A DNA stretch of 64,000 bases from positions 58,404 through 122,403 of the forward strand of contig QCBW01000003.1 of assembly GCA_003281485.1 (NCBI GenBank). The letters run 5' to 3'. The notes below the pieces were generated by a model. The model did not search any database, had not been told where the DNA came from, and saw only the letters and a list, made by a program, of their open reading frames with translations. This stretch comes from Prochlorococcus sp. AG-347-J20 (GTDB lineage: Bacteria; Cyanobacteriota; Cyanobacteriia; PCC-6307; Cyanobiaceae). Shown here piece by piece: positions 16,486 through 25,715 of this stretch; the first letter of the stretch is position 1; each line of letters begins with the position of its first letter. The translations under genes and the position numbers were made by a program.

Positions 16486-16628
16486 TTGATTTAAGTAAAC
16501 AGCAAATTGAGCATATTGCTAATCGTTATTGTTTTTACACGTTCTTTACAGATTTAATTACTTATGTAAAAAAAACATATTTCGAAAGAACAAATGTTAC
16601 AAATCAGGAAAGTAATATTTTTGAAAGC

Positions 16629-17153
16629 TTATGCCAATGAAGGGATTTCTCCCTTAAGCTGAGAAGCCCATTTCTCAAGACGCGAATCAGTCAAATCAGA
16701 CTCACTATCTTCATCGAGAGGCAATCCACAAAAACTTTCGCCAATGACGCTTTTAGACTCATCAAATGTATAAGAAGATTTATCCACGTAACCAACCATT
16801 TCGGCACCTGCTTTCGTGAAGTAGCTATGAAGTTCTTCCATGGCATCGCAATAATTCTCTGTATAGGTAGAGGAATCTCCTAAACCAAAAATTGCAACTT
16901 TTTTTCCTGATAAACTTAGTTCACCAATATCCTCAAGGATTGAATCCCATGCAGTTCCAGATCTTTCTTCATCTGCTCCGGTGTTCCAAGTAGGTATCCC
17001 ACAGATAATCCCATCAAGTCCTTCAAATTCTGAAAGGTCATCCACATCAGATACATCTTTAGGTGCTTCTGCTGAAGAAATAAAGTTGTGAAGACGATCT
17101 GCTACGTCTTCAGTTTTTCCAGTTGTAGTTGCGTAATAAATTCCTACAGTCAT
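16629..17153 (-). CDS. isiB: Flavodoxin
   Basis: A long-chain flavodoxin of 174 residues that replaces ferredoxin under iron limitation. The FMN phosphate loop is ATTTGKTEDVA (about residues 8-18). GIPTWNTGADEERSGTAW and FGLGDSSTYTENYCDAMEELH contribute the isoalloxazine-binding loops. It likely heads a transcription unit with pcb on the same strand. The upstream region contains GTTTAC (17165-17170) and GTAAAC (17189-17194) as a spaced inverted repeat. Confidence 0.97.
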   Translation of the reverse strand: MTVGIYYATTTGKTEDVADRLHNFISSAEAPKDVSDVDDLSEFEGLDGIICGIPTWNTGADEERSGTAWDSILEDIGELSLSGKKVAIFGLGDSSTYTENYCDAMEELHSYFTKAGAEMVGYVDKSSYTFDESKSVIGESFCGLPLDEDSESDLTDSRLEKWASQLKGEIPSLA

Positions 17154-17164
17154 AACTTCAAAAT

Positions 17165-17194
17165 GTTTACTTTAGAATAATAAAATCTGTAAAC
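17165..17194. promoter_or_regulatory. Spaced inverted repeat upstream of isiB
   Basis: GTTTAC and GTAAAC are exact inverted repeats separated by 18 bases, starting 12 bp before the isiB ATG and inside its probable promoter. A role in iron regulation is suggested only by position. The arms are AT-rich and could arise by chance. Confidence 0.3.
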
Positions 17195-17282
17195 TTTAAA
17201 TTGATTTCATTAAAAACTTTTTCATGTAAAATTTTATACTAATTAAAGTAAGAAAATTTTTTTAAATTAAATTTAATAAATC

Positions 17283-18017
17283 GTGACTGAAAAATTTCAA
17301 GAAAATATCAATAATCTTGTCGAAGAATTTAACTTTAAAGGGAGTAAACCTTTTAAGTTAATTATTTTATTAGGTTTATTAGGAGATTTTGATAGCTTTG
17401 AATATGCAATAAACTTGAAAAATTTTATCTCTAATCATCAAGATAAAAACCTAGATATTTTTGTAATTGCGATTGGAAATCAAAATGGGAAAAGAAAATT
17501 CTGTAACTTTACTGGCTTTCCTGAAGAAAATTTAAGAGTTGTCTCTGATAACCAAATTCACAATAATCTAAAAGTTTCTAAAGGTTTAGATATAGGTTTA
17601 GGAGGTTGGATCAACATGCTTTTAATGATCTCGGGAATAAATTCTTTAAAAACGATCAAGGAAGTTATAAGAGGTTATACGGGAGACCGTAAAGCAATGC
17701 AAATCTATTCAGAATATGACAACATTGATATTTTAAAATTTCTGAACTTTTCGGGTAATTCTTTTAAGAAAGTTTTCGGAGATGGTTATTTGAGACCATT
17801 TGAATTAGCCACATTTAGATTAAATAACATGAATGAAATAATCCAAAATTGGGGTGATTACATAATTCATGAAAAATATCTTCCCCAAAGAAGCGCTTCT
17901 TTTTTATTAAATGATAAAAATCAATTTATTTATAAGTTTTTTTCAAGTGATGTTCTCGGATATTCATCAAACATGAGAGATCCTTTAGGATTTTTATCTG
18001 ATTTAATCAAAGAATAG
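17283..18017 (+). CDS. Peroxiredoxin-like (AhpC/TSA-type) protein
   Basis: A 244-residue protein with features of the cyanobacterial peroxiredoxin-like (AhpC/TSA_2) group: a thioredoxin-fold start FKLIILLGLLGDFDSFEYAINL, then FVIAIGNQNGKRKFCNFTGFPEENLRVVSD. The typical CxxC is absent; the only cysteine nearby is in KFCNF, so redox activity is uncertain. The GTG start at 17283 is the only good one. It is divergent from isiB, and oxidative and iron stress often overlap, but co-regulation is inferred. Confidence 0.65.
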   Translation: MTEKFQENINNLVEEFNFKGSKPFKLIILLGLLGDFDSFEYAINLKNFISNHQDKNLDIFVIAIGNQNGKRKFCNFTGFPEENLRVVSDNQIHNNLKVSKGLDIGLGGWINMLLMISGINSLKTIKEVIRGYTGDRKAMQIYSEYDNIDILKFLNFSGNSFKKVFGDGYLRPFELATFRLNNMNEIIQNWGDYIIHEKYLPQRSASFLLNDKNQFIYKFFSSDVLGYSSNMRDPLGFLSDLIKE

Positions 18018-18031
18018 TTTTAAAATCTTTT

Positions 18032-18298
18032 ATGAATGTAGACATATTTGGATATCTCGCCGCGATTTTAACAACAGCTGCATTTCTTCCTCAATTGATA
18101 AAGACTTTAAAAACAAAAAAGGCGGATGATGTTTCTTTAACAACTTTAATAATGTTCATTATTGGAGTTTTGTCCTGGATTATTTACGGTTATAAAATTT
18201 CTTCCACACCAATATTGATTGCTAACTTAATTACCCTAATTTTAAATCTCTTAATATTAGCCTCAAAATTATATTTTTCAAAAATTTTTAGTCAATAA
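18032..18298 (+). CDS. SemiSWEET-type PQ-loop transporter
   Basis: An 88-residue membrane protein with three predicted helices, the size of a bacterial SemiSWEET sugar transporter, which works as a dimer. The PQ motif is in FLPQLIKTLKTKKADDVSL in helix 1, and VLSWIIYGYKISSTPILIANLITLILN covers helices 2-3 with the conserved Asn. It starts 14 bp after the peroxiredoxin-like gene. The substrate is unknown. Confidence 0.85.
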   Translation: MNVDIFGYLAAILTTAAFLPQLIKTLKTKKADDVSLTTLIMFIIGVLSWIIYGYKISSTPILIANLITLILNLLILASKLYFSKIFSQ

Positions 18299-18372
18299 TA
18301 ATTACCTTTATTGCAATAATTTATAGATATTACTTAAATATTATTTATCATAAAACTAAATTTTTGCTGATC

Positions 18373-18597
18373 TTGAAAACTTCAAAATGCTGGGTTTGGT
18401 TTAAAGGTAGCCTTAACAATGGTGGTTTTTGGAAAGAGGGATTTACTTGCACTTTTGATGAGAAACCAGGGGTTTTAATAGAAAGTCCTGCTTATGTCAC
18501 TTGTAGAGTTCCAAATTGGAGAATTTTGACTAAAGAACCTGAAGATTTATATAAATCTCCTTTAATTCCTGATAATGCAATATGGAAAATAATTTAA
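18373..18597 (+). CDS. Conserved small protein, unknown function
   Basis: About 74 residues, beginning KTSKCWVWFKGSLNNGG and rich in aromatics (WRILTKEP, NAIWKII). There is no signal peptide. TTG at 18373 gives MKTSKCWVWF; TTG at 18364 would add MLI. No ATG is available near the start. Family not recognised. Confidence 0.55.
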   Translation: MKTSKCWVWFKGSLNNGGFWKEGFTCTFDEKPGVLIESPAYVTCRVPNWRILTKEPEDLYKSPLIPDNAIWKII

Positions 18598-18667
18598 TTT
18601 ATCCCATGGGTTAAAAAAACTTTTTGACTGTACGACGGCGAGTTAATATTGCTTTATTAAATATTAA

Positions 18668-19588
18668 ATTAATACCATCAACTCTCTTTTTATAAATATT
18701 ATCCCTTTATTAATTTTTGGGTTTTTACTCGGAAAAAATAATCCAAAAATTTCTAAATATATTGCAAGACCTCTCATAAGATTTGGTATCCCTTTAAGTG
18801 TAATGGGTCTTTTATTGAAAGAGGGTATAGATATAAACCTTATTAAAAGCGCATTTTTAGCATTCTCACTTATTGGATTTTCAATAATTCTGATAAATAC
18901 ATTCCAAATATTTAAAAATAAGCTTCCAAATTATACTTTGCAGCTGGCTGGCCTAATAGGTAATACATCTTTTCTTGGGATCCCAATTGCAATTGCTCTT
19001 TTACCCTCAACAACTATTAACTTCACTATTGGATTTGACTTGGGCACAACACTATTTGCTTGGATATTTGGACCAATTTTTCTTCAAGAAAAACTACAAA
19101 AAAAGAACATCCTGAATTTCAAAGGGTTATTAAATGCATTGATAAATAGCCCAGCATCAAGAGGGATAATTGGTGTACTTTTGGCATATCTTTTCCATCT
19201 AGATGAAATATTAGGCAATTACCTTTGGATACCCGCAAGAATTGTTATAGCTCTTGCGATAATAATTGTGGGAACAAGACTGGGAATAATAACAAATCAA
19301 AGGGGCAAAATTTTTGATCTCAGTGAAGAAATTAAATTCTCAATTTTATTAAAGTTATTCATTTTACCTTTTATTGTTTTTTTAATATGCAAATTATTAA
19401 ATTTTGAATTCTACCAATCATCGGCTGTAATACTTCAAGCAGGAACCCCTACGGCAATATCTACAATATTAATGGCAGAGGCTTATGACGTTAAACAAAA
19501 AATTGCTTCAAAAATCCTTTTTACCACAACTATAATTTCAATATTTACGATTCCTATCTTAAAAATTCTAATAAATGGAGCTAACTGA
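18668..19588 (+). CDS. Auxin efflux carrier (AEC) family permease
   Basis: The product is a ~300-residue permease with about ten membrane helices in two repeats, such as LAGLIGNTSFLGIPIAIALLP and VILQAGTPTAISTILMAEAY. The first ATG is at 18803, but the frame stays open upstream to 18668 and encodes LFINIIPLLIFGFLLGKNN, the family's first helix. No ATG, GTG or TTG exists in that stretch, so the true start is probably a rare ATT or ATC (18668 or 18677), or a base is wrong. Substrate unknown; relatives move organic anions. Confidence 0.8.
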   Translation: MNTINSLFINIIPLLIFGFLLGKNNPKISKYIARPLIRFGIPLSVMGLLLKEGIDINLIKSAFLAFSLIGFSIILINTFQIFKNKLPNYTLQLAGLIGNTSFLGIPIAIALLPSTTINFTIGFDLGTTLFAWIFGPIFLQEKLQKKNILNFKGLLNALINSPASRGIIGVLLAYLFHLDEILGNYLWIPARIVIALAIIIVGTRLGIITNQRGKIFDLSEEIKFSILLKLFILPFIVFLICKLLNFEFYQSSAVILQAGTPTAISTILMAEAYDVKQKIASKILFTTTIISIFTIPILKILINGAN

Positions 19589-19668
19589 AAACATTTGCAA
19601 ACAGCATGATTAATGATAATTGTAAAGAAAATATCCTGAAAAGTACATAATGTCTTAAGATTTAGATT

Positions 19669-19920
19669 ATGAAGTCAGCAAACCCTGAAAATGAATATAT
19701 CCCTTTAGATCTCAGGATTTCTGTGAGAAGGGATACTCTAAGGCTAATCGCAGAAATGGCTCAAGATATGGGAATAAGCATTAATGAAGTTTTTAGTTTT
19801 TTGGCCGAAGATTCTGTCGTGGATCTTGAATTACTAGAAGATCTGAATGAGATTGAAATACCAAATCAATGCAGTCTTAATGATCTTAAAAACGCTCTTC
19901 TCAAAAAGAAGCTTTGTTAA
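19669..19920 (+). CDS. Small conserved cyanobacterial protein
   Basis: An 83-residue acidic protein with LDLRISVRRDTLRLIAEMAQDMGISINEVFSFLAED. A beta strand followed by two helices recalls ribbon-helix-helix regulators, but the match is weak. There is no partner toxin gene nearby. Its stop codon overlaps the convergent mannosyltransferase gene by four bases. Confidence 0.6.
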   Translation: MKSANPENEYIPLDLRISVRRDTLRLIAEMAQDMGISINEVFSFLAEDSVVDLELLEDLNEIEIPNQCSLNDLKNALLKKKLC

Positions 19921-21722
19921 AATTTTTCAACTTTTCTTTCTTTCCAGTCAGATTTATAACCGCTATTAAATAAAAATTCCGAATACTTATTCAAATCATT
20001 TTTCTGAATTCGCCATAAATTATAAATCCCGTATTCTCCTAATTTTTGATGATTAATATTTGACCAGTGCTGAGCACGTGAAGAATATTCATCTATCACG
20101 ACCAACAAGGAGTTGAATTCATAATCAGGTTGGTCTTCATAATTTTCTCTCCTATCAGTATTTAGCCTTTCTGAAAGATTAATTAATCCTTCTTTAGTAT
20201 TTGGTTCATAAAAAACGATTTGTCTCGAATAATAATGTAAAGAAGGTTTTCTTATTCCAATCATTGCTAAAGTTTCCTGTCCTTCACGAACATCTAAAAT
20301 TAATTTTGAGATATTTCTCAAAGGTAACTGTCTAGAGGTATCTGCTAATTTTCTAATTGGCGACATCAAAAAAGATTGTCCTATTAAAAGTAAGATTTGT
20401 GAATAAACCAAGATTCTATTGGATTTAATACAGAATAAAATTATCGAAAGAAGCGTAAATAAAGAGAAGAATAATTTAGCTCTAAAAATTATCCCAGAAC
20501 TTATTAGTTCAGATACAAGATTAGGCATTTCAGGATCGTTTATCAAACCCAACCAAATGTTCGAGAAAAAAAATGCCATTGAAAAACCAAACAAGATTAA
20601 GATATTAAAAATCCACAAACATGAATAGATTTTATTTGAATTTTCCAAGTTGATAAAGCTATTACTAATTAAAATTGCCGCTGCGGGAATTGCTGGCAAC
20701 CAATAGCTTGGTAGTTTCGTAGCAGAAATGCTGAAGAAGATTAAAACTGAGGTTAACCAACAAAGAGAAAATGTATTAAGGGTTTCAGAGGTTTTGCAAT
20801 TTCCTTTGTAACTTTTCAAGAAATCCTTAAAGGCTTTAAATATTCCATGATACAAAAAAGGAGTGAATGGTAATGAAGCTAATACCATTATGTAAAGATA
20901 AAACCATAAGGGTTCTGTGTGATTATTTACAACCGATGTATACCTTTGAAAATTATGATATCCAAAAAAGTTATCCCAAAAAGGCTTTCCTTCTTTTAGA
21001 AGCTCCAAAACGTACCATGGAAGACTTATAACGACAGTTATTAATAATCCTTTTTTAAGGTTTATCTTCTGAAGCAAACTTTTCCAATCCCTCTGACTAA
21101 ATAAAAAAGAGGTAATAGTCAATGCTGCCAAAACAAATGCAACAGGTCCCTTAGTTAAAATTGCAAATCCTAAAAATACCCAAGCTGTGAGACATTGACC
21201 ATCCTGTTCGCTAGCCATTCTTCTCCAAAACAAAAGAAGACTGATCCCCAAGGTTCCTGTTAAGAGAGCATCACTCACAGCAGCTCTACTCCAAATAATT
21301 ATTAATGGAGAGAGAGCAAAGCCTAATGATGCGACTAATGGCGTTAGAAATTGCTTATCACCTTTCTGCGGCCAACAAAACAACGTATCTCCAATCATCA
21401 ACATTAAAGATAATGATCCCAAAGCTGAAGGGAGTCTTGCTGATAATGTCCCGTAACTATCCCAAATTTCGTTTTTAGGTAATGAGTAAAAAAAACCCAT
21501 TAGCCAATATATTAATGGAGGCTTATCAAAACGAAACATTCCATTGACTTTTGGAGTTAACCAATCACCAGATTCGCTCATTGCACGAGCTGCAGAAGCA
21601 AATAAAGGAGGAGTTTCATCAACCAGTCCAGTACCCCCTAAACCTATGATAAATATAATGATTCCACAAAGAAAAACTATAAATAAGGTTACAAGCCTTT
21701 TTTTTGAGTTAAGAAGAATCAT
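19917..21722 (-). CDS. PMT/ArnT-family membrane glycosyltransferase
   Basis: A 601-residue integral membrane enzyme of the dolichyl-phosphate-mannose mannosyltransferase / ArnT superfamily. A conserved acidic pair lies in GLVDETPPLFASAARAM (residues ~31-47), followed by FRFDKPPLIYWLMG and about eleven further helices, with a soluble C-terminal part. Such enzymes move a sugar from a polyprenyl phosphate donor onto lipid A, protein or glycan outside the membrane. It is followed upstream by a GT4 gene 15 bp away on the same strand, so the two may work together. Confidence 0.88.
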   Translation of the reverse strand: MILLNSKKRLVTLFIVFLCGIIIFIIGLGGTGLVDETPPLFASAARAMSESGDWLTPKVNGMFRFDKPPLIYWLMGFFYSLPKNEIWDSYGTLSARLPSALGSLSLMLMIGDTLFCWPQKGDKQFLTPLVASLGFALSPLIIIWSRAAVSDALLTGTLGISLLLFWRRMASEQDGQCLTAWVFLGFAILTKGPVAFVLAALTITSFLFSQRDWKSLLQKINLKKGLLITVVISLPWYVLELLKEGKPFWDNFFGYHNFQRYTSVVNNHTEPLWFYLYIMVLASLPFTPFLYHGIFKAFKDFLKSYKGNCKTSETLNTFSLCWLTSVLIFFSISATKLPSYWLPAIPAAAILISNSFINLENSNKIYSCLWIFNILILFGFSMAFFFSNIWLGLINDPEMPNLVSELISSGIIFRAKLFFSLFTLLSIILFCIKSNRILVYSQILLLIGQSFLMSPIRKLADTSRQLPLRNISKLILDVREGQETLAMIGIRKPSLHYYSRQIVFYEPNTKEGLINLSERLNTDRRENYEDQPDYEFNSLLVVIDEYSSRAQHWSNINHQKLGEYGIYNLWRIQKNDLNKYSEFLFNSGYKSDWKERKVEKF

Positions 21723-21737
21723 CTAATATTATTTATT

Positions 21738-22814
21738 CTATTTATATTCGTTCATTACCTTATTAAGCCAGTTCACAACCTTCTTAGCAAATATATCTGT
21801 AGAGGCATTTTTTTCTACCCATTCTCTACATTTCTTCCTCTTTATTTTTTCAATAATCTCTACATAGGAAATCATACTTTTTTTATCATCAGGAACAACA
21901 AGATACCCTGTTTGCCCATGTTGAATAATTTCACTAGGTCCTCCCCTTTTATAAGCTATGACTGGAACCCCACAAGCTAAAGCTTCAACAACTACGTTTC
22001 CATATGCCTCATTCCATTTTGGAGTATTTAGTAACACTCTACATTTACCAAGTTCTTTTTGTAATTCGTTGGTTGAAACAAAACCCATCCAATCTATAGT
22101 TCCTTGAGGGAAAGATTGCTCTATCTTTGAGGCATAGGCCTCATCTTCTTTAACTCCCCAAACTCTCAGTTTTTCACCAAGTTCATTTGCAACATAAACA
22201 GCATCCTCTAAACCTTTCTCCGGCGCTACTCTCCCAACCCATGCCAAGGCACCATTTACTGAATCTTGAAAATTATAGTTATCTATTTCAAAACCATTTC
22301 CAATAATTGTTGGTTTTTTTATGAATGGATAATCATTTGCTTGCGTTTTTGAATGAAAAGCAAAATTAAGAGGATGTTTAGCATATACTCTTGAGATTAA
22401 ATTGCTAATTACTGAGCTTTCAGAACCCATACTAATAATATGGGCAATAGGTCTCTCTACATTAAGAGTCATCCAAATAGGCAGCCAATCATAAGACATG
22501 TTCAATAACACATCCGCTTTTTTTGCAATCTCTAATCCGTTTTCTAGCATTCCTGCCAGAAGTGAATTATCTGGGATACTCACATGAGCATTATAATTTT
22601 GATGCTGCCAACTAATTTGAGCTTCACCCTCTACACAATGTAATTTTGCTTTTTCATTACTCCTACATAATTTAGAATTTTTAGGAGCTATTACATCCAC
22701 CGAGTGACCTAAAGAAAGCAAACCAGAAACTAAGGAATTCAATGTCAATTCAACTCCTCCACCTCTGCCGCTCCCCAAGAAACCAATTGGAGTACTAATC
22801 AAAACAATTCGCAT
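21738..22814 (-). CDS. GT4-family glycosyltransferase
   Basis: A 358-residue GT-B fold enzyme: MRIVLISTPIGFLGSGRGGGVELTLNSL at the N-terminus (acceptor domain with the glycine loop), LAWVGRVAPEKGLEDAV as the linker to the donor domain, and the E-x7-E motif region EAYGNVVVEALACGVPVIAYKRGGPSEII. It would transfer an NDP-activated hexose in the cytoplasm. It is upstream of the PMT-type gene in a likely operon. Confidence 0.9.
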   Translation of the reverse strand: MRIVLISTPIGFLGSGRGGGVELTLNSLVSGLLSLGHSVDVIAPKNSKLCRSNEKAKLHCVEGEAQISWQHQNYNAHVSIPDNSLLAGMLENGLEIAKKADVLLNMSYDWLPIWMTLNVERPIAHIISMGSESSVISNLISRVYAKHPLNFAFHSKTQANDYPFIKKPTIIGNGFEIDNYNFQDSVNGALAWVGRVAPEKGLEDAVYVANELGEKLRVWGVKEDEAYASKIEQSFPQGTIDWMGFVSTNELQKELGKCRVLLNTPKWNEAYGNVVVEALACGVPVIAYKRGGPSEIIQHGQTGYLVVPDDKKSMISYVEIIEKIKRKKCREWVEKNASTDIFAKKVVNWLNKVMNEYK

Positions 22815-22843
22815 TATTTAGACTTTTTAAACCAAGTAACTTT

Positions 22844-23785
22844 TTAAATAGTATTATCAGTAAACTTATTTTCCCATAAAAATCTTCTCTGGCTTACAAA
22901 AAATACCGAGATAAGAACAAAAACTACTCCAATCCATTGAACAACAGAAAGTCTTTCATCTAACCATAGACCTCCACTAAGAAGAGCGAATACAGGGGTT
23001 AAAAATGCAAGAGTACTAAATCCAGTGATTTCTTTATTATTAGCAAAATAAAAAAATAATCCATAAGCAATTGCCCCTCCAAAAATACTTGCAAATGACA
23101 TAAGTCCCCAATCAAATATTGACCAATCTGGGATAATTTGAAAATTTGATTTTACAGAATGCGTAATTATTAAGGGGACGCTCCCTATAACCATATGCCA
23201 ACCTGTAACTGCAACTGGATCACTTTTAGTGCAGGTAAATCTAATTAGAATTGTTCCTAGTGCCATAGCAAGCGAAGCTGCAAGCATCCAAAGTTCTCCA
23301 AAGTTAAAAGCTTCACTGGTCATAGACGTATTAGACATTAACCACCAATTCTCTAGAAATTCTTGAGGAACTCCTAAAAATACTATTCCTCCCAAACCAA
23401 AAAGTAACCCTAACCATCCTATTGGATTAATTAAATTTCCAAAAATTGCTCTTGCTAAGATAGCTACTAAAAGGGGCTGAGAATCAATTAGGACTGAGCC
23501 AAGACCAGCCCCTGTTTTTTCAATGCCATAAGTTAAAAACAACTGAAAAAAAGTAGCGTCTACAACGGTAAAAACAAAAAACCATTTCAAATCGCACTTA
23601 TAAATTTTCAAATCTCTTTTGAATAAATATGTTGTAATTAGAACAAGAATCCCTGCAGGGAGTAACCTTAGAGAAGCCACAAACTCGGGTCCAGCACTAG
23701 ATACTAATGGAGTCATAGCTGCCATTGAAGTCCCCCAAAGCGCGAAAGGGAGTATCATTAAAAACCAATTTAGGATTGAATTCAT
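22844..23785 (-). CDS. EamA-family (DMT superfamily) transporter
   Basis: A 313-residue protein with ten predicted membrane helices in two EamA repeats, starting FLMILPFALWGTSMAAM and with the second repeat at ELWMLAASLAMALGTILIRF. It is an inner-membrane exporter or importer of metabolites; the substrate cannot be assigned. It is divergent from sppA, with 52 bp between start codons. Confidence 0.88.
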   Translation of the reverse strand: MNSILNWFLMILPFALWGTSMAAMTPLVSSAGPEFVASLRLLPAGILVLITTYLFKRDLKIYKCDLKWFFVFTVVDATFFQLFLTYGIEKTGAGLGSVLIDSQPLLVAILARAIFGNLINPIGWLGLLFGLGGIVFLGVPQEFLENWWLMSNTSMTSEAFNFGELWMLAASLAMALGTILIRFTCTKSDPVAVTGWHMVIGSVPLIITHSVKSNFQIIPDWSIFDWGLMSFASIFGGAIAYGLFFYFANNKEITGFSTLAFLTPVFALLSGGLWLDERLSVVQWIGVVFVLISVFFVSQRRFLWENKFTDNTI

Positions 23786-23837
23786 TAGGTCTGCTGATAA
23801 TCTTTTTAAAGTAGTTTTATGTATTTACCTTAAAAGA

Positions 23838-24647
23838 ATGATTTGGCCTTTTAGACGAAAGTCGAAAAAAAGAATGGCTCGTGTAGTAATTGATGAGCCT
23901 ATTACAAGTTCAACAAGAGTTTCTGTCCTTAAAGCTCTTAAACAAATTGAGGATAGGGAATTTCCCGCTTTAATCGTGAGAATTGATTCTCCAGGGGGTA
24001 CTGTTGGGGATAGCCAAGAAATATACTCTGCTATTAAGAGATTAAGGGATAAAGGATGTAAAGTCATTGCTAGTTTTGGGAACATTTCAGCATCGGGAGG
24101 GGTTTACATTGGTGTTGCATCTGACAAAATAGTTGCTAATCCAGGAACAATTACAGGATCTATTGGTGTGATTATAAGAGGAAATAATTTATCTGAATTA
24201 TTAGATAAAATCGGCATTAAATTTGAGACTGTCAAGAGCGGAGTATTTAAAGATATACTTTCTCCAGATAAACCTCTTAGTGTGGAAGGCAGAGGACTAC
24301 TTCAAGGGCTGATAGATGAAAGCTATAAACAATTTACTGAAGCTGTTGCTGAAGGAAGAAATTTACCTGTTGAAGAAGTAAGAAAATTTGCCGATGGAAG
24401 AATTTTCACTGGAACTCAGGCAAAAGAACTAGGTCTTGTTGATGAAGTCGGAGATGAATTTGTTGCAAGGGAACTTGCTGCAAAAATGGTTGATATTGAT
24501 CCAAAAATTCAGCCCTTAACATTTGGGAAGAAAAAAAAGAAAATACTGGGTCTAATTCCTGGAAGTAGATTAATTGAAAAAGTCATCAATAATATCTTCT
24601 TTGAATTTGACTCATCTAATAAAGTACTTTGGTTATATAAGCCTTAA
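23838..24647 (+). CDS. sppA: SppA-type signal peptide peptidase (S49)
   Basis: A short, single-domain serine protease of the S49 family, 269 residues from ATG 23838. RIDSPGGTVGDSQEIYSAI is the conserved oxyanion region, NISASGGVYIG contains the likely nucleophile Ser86, and KSGVFKDILSP contains the likely general base Lys138. It degrades cleaved signal peptides or membrane proteins. A longer frame upstream would run into the divergent EamA gene, and MIWPFRRK is the plausible start. An N-terminal membrane anchor is not obvious. Confidence 0.9.
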   Translation: MIWPFRRKSKKRMARVVIDEPITSSTRVSVLKALKQIEDREFPALIVRIDSPGGTVGDSQEIYSAIKRLRDKGCKVIASFGNISASGGVYIGVASDKIVANPGTITGSIGVIIRGNNLSELLDKIGIKFETVKSGVFKDILSPDKPLSVEGRGLLQGLIDESYKQFTEAVAEGRNLPVEEVRKFADGRIFTGTQAKELGLVDEVGDEFVARELAAKMVDIDPKIQPLTFGKKKKKILGLIPGSRLIEKVINNIFFEFDSSNKVLWLYKP

Positions 24648-24653
24648 ATTAAT

Positions 24654-25037
24654 ATGTCCGAAAAAATGAAGGATGAATATAAAATTACATTTATTCGAGG
24701 AGCCACGACAGCGTCCGGAAATTCTATTAGAGAAATAGAAGATGCAGTAGTGGAATTAATAGATGAATTAATTTCACGTAACAATCTGATAAAGACGAAT
24801 TTATTATCAATTACCTTTACCGCAACAAAAGATTTAGATGCATGTTTCCCTGCTTCAGTTGCAAGAAAATGTATTGGCCTTGATTCAGTAGCATTTTTAG
24901 ACTGTCAACAAATGGACGTCACTAATGATGTTGATTTTTGTATAAGATTGATGGCTCAAGTTTTATTGCCGGTGAATATTGCGGTAAAACATCCTTATCT
25001 AAGAGGAGCTTCAAAACTAAGACCTGATAGATGTTAA
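24654..25037 (+). CDS. aroH: Chorismate mutase, AroH class
   Basis: A 127-residue monofunctional chorismate mutase of the trimeric AroH class, converting chorismate to prephenate for Phe/Tyr synthesis. ITFIRGATTASGNSIREIEDAV carries the active-site Arg, and LLSITFTATKDLDACFPASVAR and VKHPYLRGASKLRPDR fit the family. It starts 6 bp after sppA and is likely co-transcribed. Confidence 0.95.
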   Translation: MSEKMKDEYKITFIRGATTASGNSIREIEDAVVELIDELISRNNLIKTNLLSITFTATKDLDACFPASVARKCIGLDSVAFLDCQQMDVTNDVDFCIRLMAQVLLPVNIAVKHPYLRGASKLRPDRC

Positions 25038-25106
25038 CCTATAAAAACAATTTCCCATCCTAAATTTGGATATTCCTGATTATCCATTCAAAAATTCACT
25101 TAATCA

Positions 25107-25685
25107 ATGTTAAAAAAATCAAAAGACCTTGCTTTAAATTTTAAAATCTTAAGATTTTTTCTTATTTCTCCAATCTTATTTTTAACACCATTCTTCAACA
25201 ACATCCAAGAAGCTAAAGCAGGATTGGAGTTTCAATGGGACCAAGACTCTGGTTACAGAAGATTAAAGTGGTTTCAAAAAGAAAATAAAAGAAAATTTAA
25301 AAATACAATTTATTTTTTCTTGAGACCAAATGATAGAAGAAGTGATCTTCTAAAATTAAGTATTAATATTCCCAAAAATTATAAAGTAGATTTAGATGAT
25401 AAAAAGATAAGTTTTTGCAAAGTTTTAATCGGGGGCTTTGAAAATAGAACAAAATGCCTAGAAGATATTCCCGCTGATTTTGAAATTAATAAGGATGAAT
25501 CATCTCTACGTAAATTAAACATTTACCCATATAGCCCAATTCCATATAGTAAAGAAAGTTATGCAATCGTTATAAAAGCCAATAACCCAATTAGATCAGG
25601 ACTTTATCAATTCCATTCATTTGGACAACCTAAAGGGAAAACGATTTCAACATATATTGGAAGCTGGACTATAGTGATCGATTAA
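25107..25685 (+). CDS. DUF2808-family exported protein
   Basis: A 192-residue protein with an N-terminal hydrophobic segment (FKILRFFLISPILFLTPFF) followed by AKAGLEFQWD, a likely signal cleavage site. The mature part matches DUF2808: YFFLRPNDRRSDLLKLSINIPKNY and a C-terminal GLYQFHSFGQPKG / YIGSWTI. It is a periplasmic or envelope protein of unknown function, common in cyanobacteria. Confidence 0.8.
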   Translation: MLKKSKDLALNFKILRFFLISPILFLTPFFNNIQEAKAGLEFQWDQDSGYRRLKWFQKENKRKFKNTIYFFLRPNDRRSDLLKLSINIPKNYKVDLDDKKISFCKVLIGGFENRTKCLEDIPADFEINKDESSLRKLNIYPYSPIPYSKESYAIVIKANNPIRSGLYQFHSFGQPKGKTISTYIGSWTIVID

Positions 25686-25715
25686 ATGATAAATTATTAA
25701 TGGGTAATTAAAAAA

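Noticed and set aside
23619..23838. N-terminal extension of sppA
   Set aside because: It would overlap the divergent EamA gene by more than 160 bp and shows no S49 features; it is a chance open frame.
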